DNA of 64,000 nt from Citreicella sp. C3M06 (GTDB lineage Bacteria; Pseudomonadota; Alphaproteobacteria; Rhodobacterales; Rhodobacteraceae), in the NCBI RefSeq assembly GCF_018860705.1, contig NZ_JAHKQA010000090.1, positions 1 to 64,000 of the forward strand. The letters are read 5' to 3'. The notes below the pieces were generated by a model. That model ran no database searches, was not told where the DNA came from, and saw nothing but the letters and a program-made list of their open reading frames with translations. A program made the translations under genes and the position numbers. Shown here one piece after another: positions 61,694 to 64,000 of the stretch. Position 1 is the stretch's first letter; each line of letters begins with the position of its first letter.

Positions 61694-62464
61694 CTAGGGG
61701 CCGACGATGGTGGTTCCGCCATCCACGACGATGACCTCCCCTGTGATGAATCTCGCCGACGGGCCAGCAAGGAAGGTGGCGACTCCGCCAATATCCTCGG
61801 GGGCGCCAAGCCTGCGCACCGGCGTGCGTTTGATCCGATCATCGCGAAGGCTGTCGTTTTCCCACAGCGCGCGGGCGAAATCGGTTTTGATCAGCCCCGG
61901 CATGATGCAGTTGACGGTGATGTTTTTTGGCCCCCATTCCACAGCGAGCGAGCGGGTCACACCCACATCCGCCGTCTTGGAAATGCCATAGGCCCCCAAC
62001 GTCGCCGATCCGCGCAAGCCGCCGATGGACGAGACGATGATGAAGGCCCCACCCCCCGCGTCGGCCATATGCGGCATGGCGGCATTGGCGAACCAGATGG
62101 CGCTGTGCACGTTCGACGTCATCACCTTGTCAAACGCTTCATCCGACAATTCGGCGAGCGGGCCATAGACCGGGTTGACCGCTGCATTGGCGACGAAAAC
62201 GTCCAGCCTCCCCCAAGCTGCATGGGTTTGCGCCACCAGCGCCTCGCATTCCTCGCGGCGCGAAATGTTGCACGCAATGGCGATGGCCTCGCCCCCGGCG
62301 GCGCGGATCTCTTCGGCGGCCGCTTCGCAGGCGTCGATCTTGCGGCTGGCGATGGCGACCTTGGCCCCCATCGCGGCCAGATGATGGGCGATGGACAGGC
62401 CGATGCCCTTGCTGCCGCCGGTGACGATGGCGACTTTGCCGTCCAGGGAAAATGGGTTCTTCAT
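61694..62464 (-). CDS. Short-chain dehydrogenase/reductase
   Basis: This 256-aa classical SDR has VAIVTGGSKGIGLSIAHHLA, NAAVNPVYGP (NNAG region), catalytic Ser in FIIVSSIGGLRGSATLGAYGISK with Tyr/Lys, and the C-terminal SARFITGEVIVVDGGTTIVG. It is close to fatty-acid/aldonate-type reductases. The ATG at 62464 has GGAG 9 nt upstream; an earlier ATG overlaps the enolase-superfamily stop. Role in the operon is not resolved. Confidence 0.92.
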   Translation of the reverse strand: MKNPFSLDGKVAIVTGGSKGIGLSIAHHLAAMGAKVAIASRKIDACEAAAEEIRAAGGEAIAIACNISRREECEALVAQTHAAWGRLDVFVANAAVNPVYGPLAELSDEAFDKVMTSNVHSAIWFANAAMPHMADAGGGAFIIVSSIGGLRGSATLGAYGISKTADVGVTRSLAVEWGPKNITVNCIMPGLIKTDFARALWENDSLRDDRIKRTPVRRLGAPEDIGGVATFLAGPSARFITGEVIVVDGGTTIVGP

Positions 62465-62487
62465 GGGGTTGTCTCCGCTAAATTCGC

Positions 62488-63678
62488 TCATGCCGGCTCA
62501 TCGCCCATCCGCAGTTGCAGCCGCTCGCCGGTGTAAGGGTTGGCCTCGGCCACCGCTTCGTTCAGTTCGACACCAAGCCCCGGCGCGGTGGGCGGAATGA
62601 TGTAGCCATCCTCCCAGCGGATCGGGGTGGTCAGGATTTCCGCGTGGAAGCCGCCCCATTGCTCGATCCCCTCCATGATCAGGAAATTGGGGCTACAGGC
62701 CGACAGCTGGATATTCGCCGCGCCAACGATCGGACCGCAGAACAGATGCGGCGCGATCTGGGCGTGAAACGCTTCGCCCATGGACGCGATCTTTTTCGCC
62801 TCAAGAATGCCGCCCACACGGCCAAGGTTCATCTGCAGGATCGAGGCCGCATCCTGCCGCAGCAGATCTGCAAATTCGTACTTGGTGGTCAGCCGCTCGC
62901 CCGTCGCCACTGGAATGCGCGTGCCCGCAGCCACCCGCGCCATGCCGGCAATGTTGTCGGGGGGGGTCGGTTCTTCGAACCACAACGGATCATGCGCCTC
63001 CAACCGCCGCGCCAGACGCAGCGCGCCCGAGGGTGACATCTCGCCATGGGTGCCGATCAGGATATCGCAGCTGGTGCCCACCGCTTCGCGCACGCGGGCG
63101 GTGTAGCGGTCAGCGAAATCCAGCGTTTCCATCGACAGCTGCCGCGGATCGAACGCGGTATAGGGGCGGGCGGGGTCGAATTTCAGCGCGGTGAAGCCTT
63201 GGGCGATGTATTCCAGCGCCCGTTCGGCGGCGGCATCGGGGTCGTCATAGACCTTCTTGTTTGACGCGGCATCGGCCGGGGCGTTGAGATAGGTGTAGCT
63301 GCGCAGCCGCTCGTGCACCTTGCCGCCGAGCAACTCGTACACAGGCTTGTCCAATGCCTTGCCGATGATGTCCCACAGCGCCATCTCGATGCCGCTGAAA
63401 ATGCCCATCACCGTGGGATCGGGGCGCTGCGAGAATCCGGCGGAATAGACGTGGCGGAAATGGCGTTCGATCTTGAACGGATCGGCCCCCGCGAAATGGC
63501 GGTCGAACATGTCGTCGATCATCGCCACCAGCGCCTTGGGGTGAAAGGCGACGCCGTAGATTTCGCCGTACCCCACAGTGCCGCAATCGGTCGTGAGCTT
63601 GACGAAAACCCAATACGGCCCGCCCCGGTGGATGGATTTATTGCCGACCACAAAGGTCTTGATATCCTTGATCTTCAT
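62488..63678 (-). CDS. Enolase-superfamily (mandelate racemase/muconate lactonizing) enzyme
   Basis: This 396-aa protein of the MR/MLE group, galactonate/gluconate dehydratase-like, starts MKIKDIKTFVVGNKS. It has the Lys-containing ALKFDPARPYTAFDPR, metal ligands in DILIGTHGEMSPSGALRL, WFEEPTPPDNIAG and VATGERLTTKYE, and the general-acid region IAPHLFCGPI. The superfamily abstracts an alpha-proton of a carboxylate; it may dehydrate an acid sugar or isomerise a lactone. The function in this operon is open. Confidence 0.9.
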   Translation of the reverse strand: MKIKDIKTFVVGNKSIHRGGPYWVFVKLTTDCGTVGYGEIYGVAFHPKALVAMIDDMFDRHFAGADPFKIERHFRHVYSAGFSQRPDPTVMGIFSGIEMALWDIIGKALDKPVYELLGGKVHERLRSYTYLNAPADAASNKKVYDDPDAAAERALEYIAQGFTALKFDPARPYTAFDPRQLSMETLDFADRYTARVREAVGTSCDILIGTHGEMSPSGALRLARRLEAHDPLWFEEPTPPDNIAGMARVAAGTRIPVATGERLTTKYEFADLLRQDAASILQMNLGRVGGILEAKKIASMGEAFHAQIAPHLFCGPIVGAANIQLSACSPNFLIMEGIEQWGGFHAEILTTPIRWEDGYIIPPTAPGLGVELNEAVAEANPYTGERLQLRMGDEPA

Positions 63679-63704
63679 CTTGGTGTTCGCTTCTTGTTTG
63701 TGGG

Positions 63705-64000
63705 TCAGGCGATGTCTTGCAGGATCATGTCGGCGGCCTTTTCGCCGATCATGATGCAGGCGGCGTTGGTGTTGGCCGACACCAGCGTCGGCATGATCGA
63801 GGCATCGGCCACGCGCAGCCCCGTCAGCCCGCGCACCCGCAGCCGGGGATCGACCACTGCGCCGTCATCGGCGCCCATGCGGCAGGTGGAACTGGGGTGA
63901 AAGATTGACCCGCCATTGGCCCGCACGTACTCCAGCAGCGCGGCATCATCGGCCACATCCGCCCCCGGCATCATTTCGGCGCTGATGTAATCGGACAGCG
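63705..64000 (-). CDS. GMC-family oxidoreductase, C-terminal part (cut by window edge)
   Basis: Only the last ~97 codons are inside the window. The GMC C-terminal signature is complete: [62 protein letters not shown], containing the catalytic His ([11 protein letters not shown]) and the second His/Asn position (VSANTNA). Such FAD enzymes oxidise alcohols such as choline or long-chain alcohols to aldehydes, feeding the ALDH in this operon. The substrate cannot be told from this fragment. Confidence 0.88.
   Translation of the reverse strand, partial: LSDYISAEMMPGADVADDAALLEYVRANGGSIFHPSSTCRMGADDGAVVDPRLRVRGLTGLRVADASIMPTLVSANTNAACIMIGEKAADMILQDIA

Noticed and set aside
1-64000. CRISPR arrays, insertion sequences, prophage genes, tRNA or rRNA genes
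   Set aside because: No regularly spaced repeats, transposase or integrase frames, terminal inverted repeats, or clover-leaf-like intergenic segments were found on reading the intergenic regions.

Overview
The window is a 64-kb, GC-rich, gene-dense stretch of a bacterial chromosome. Strong G/C bias at third codon positions and the gene families present (FolE2, MetZ behind a SAM-II riboswitch, class II pyrophosphatase, MnmD, Tat-exported PotD-type binding protein, TTTGCA-type boxes before prpE) point to an alphaproteobacterium of the Rhodobacterales (Roseobacter-like). This is inferred from protein families and composition; no search was run. I see no rRNA, tRNA, IS element, prophage or CRISPR array.

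Layout. 1-2.2 kb: two small unknown proteins, a VOC-fold protein and an exported hydratase-like protein. 2.2-4.35 kb: propionyl-CoA synthetase PrpE with a promoter rich in TTTGCA boxes. 4.35-14.74 kb: a catabolic locus for cyclic amides (hydantoin, dihydropyrimidine or allantoin-like ureides). It contains a dihydropyrimidinase, a hydantoin/allantoin racemase, an amidase, a PuuE-type deacetylase-fold allantoinase and a polyamine-type ABC transporter. A divergent amidohydrolase and a GntR/FCD regulator complete it. Three copies of a 16-bp palindrome (AAATGG-N4-CCATTT type) sit at its promoters. 14.8-25.3 kb: central functions (malic enzyme-phosphotransacetylase, Mn pyrophosphatase, aldose epimerase-like protein, HAD protein, MaoC hydratase), a split and divergent MnmC pair, a DMT exporter and TrkH. 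25.3-30.3 kb: a DUF1127-like protein, FolE2, MetZ with a SAM-II riboswitch plus attenuator, and a KefB/C antiporter.

30.3-35 kb: a sugar-acid module (FAH-family hydrolase, GntR/FCD regulator, SDR, FAD lactate dehydrogenase, KDG kinase). 35.4-46.7 kb: housekeeping genes (YchF, MATE pump, NicO/DUF1007 metal uptake pair, DUF2461, PPK2, TrpA, ArgC, LldD, fasciclin protein, ribosomal L25). 46.9-51.8 kb: envelope glycosylation-type genes (GT2, GtrA, GT-C-like) and a DUF2235 hydrolase. 51.9-64 kb: one long minus-strand acyl-CoA operon running off the right edge. It holds an APH-fold kinase, FadB/J-like fusion, thiolase, ALDH, carboxymuconolactone decarboxylase-like protein, class III CoA-transferase, beta-hydroxyacid dehydrogenase, ACAD10/11-type dehydrogenase, SDR, enolase-superfamily enzyme and GMC oxidoreductase.

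The two most interesting loci are the last operon and the ureide locus. In the operon, the kinase and the dehydrogenase match the two halves of ACAD10/11 and the LvaA/LvaC pair, which suggests 4-hydroxyacyl-CoA catabolism by phosphorylation. The ureide locus has an uncommon enzyme combination together with a regulon whose operator can be read directly from the sequence.
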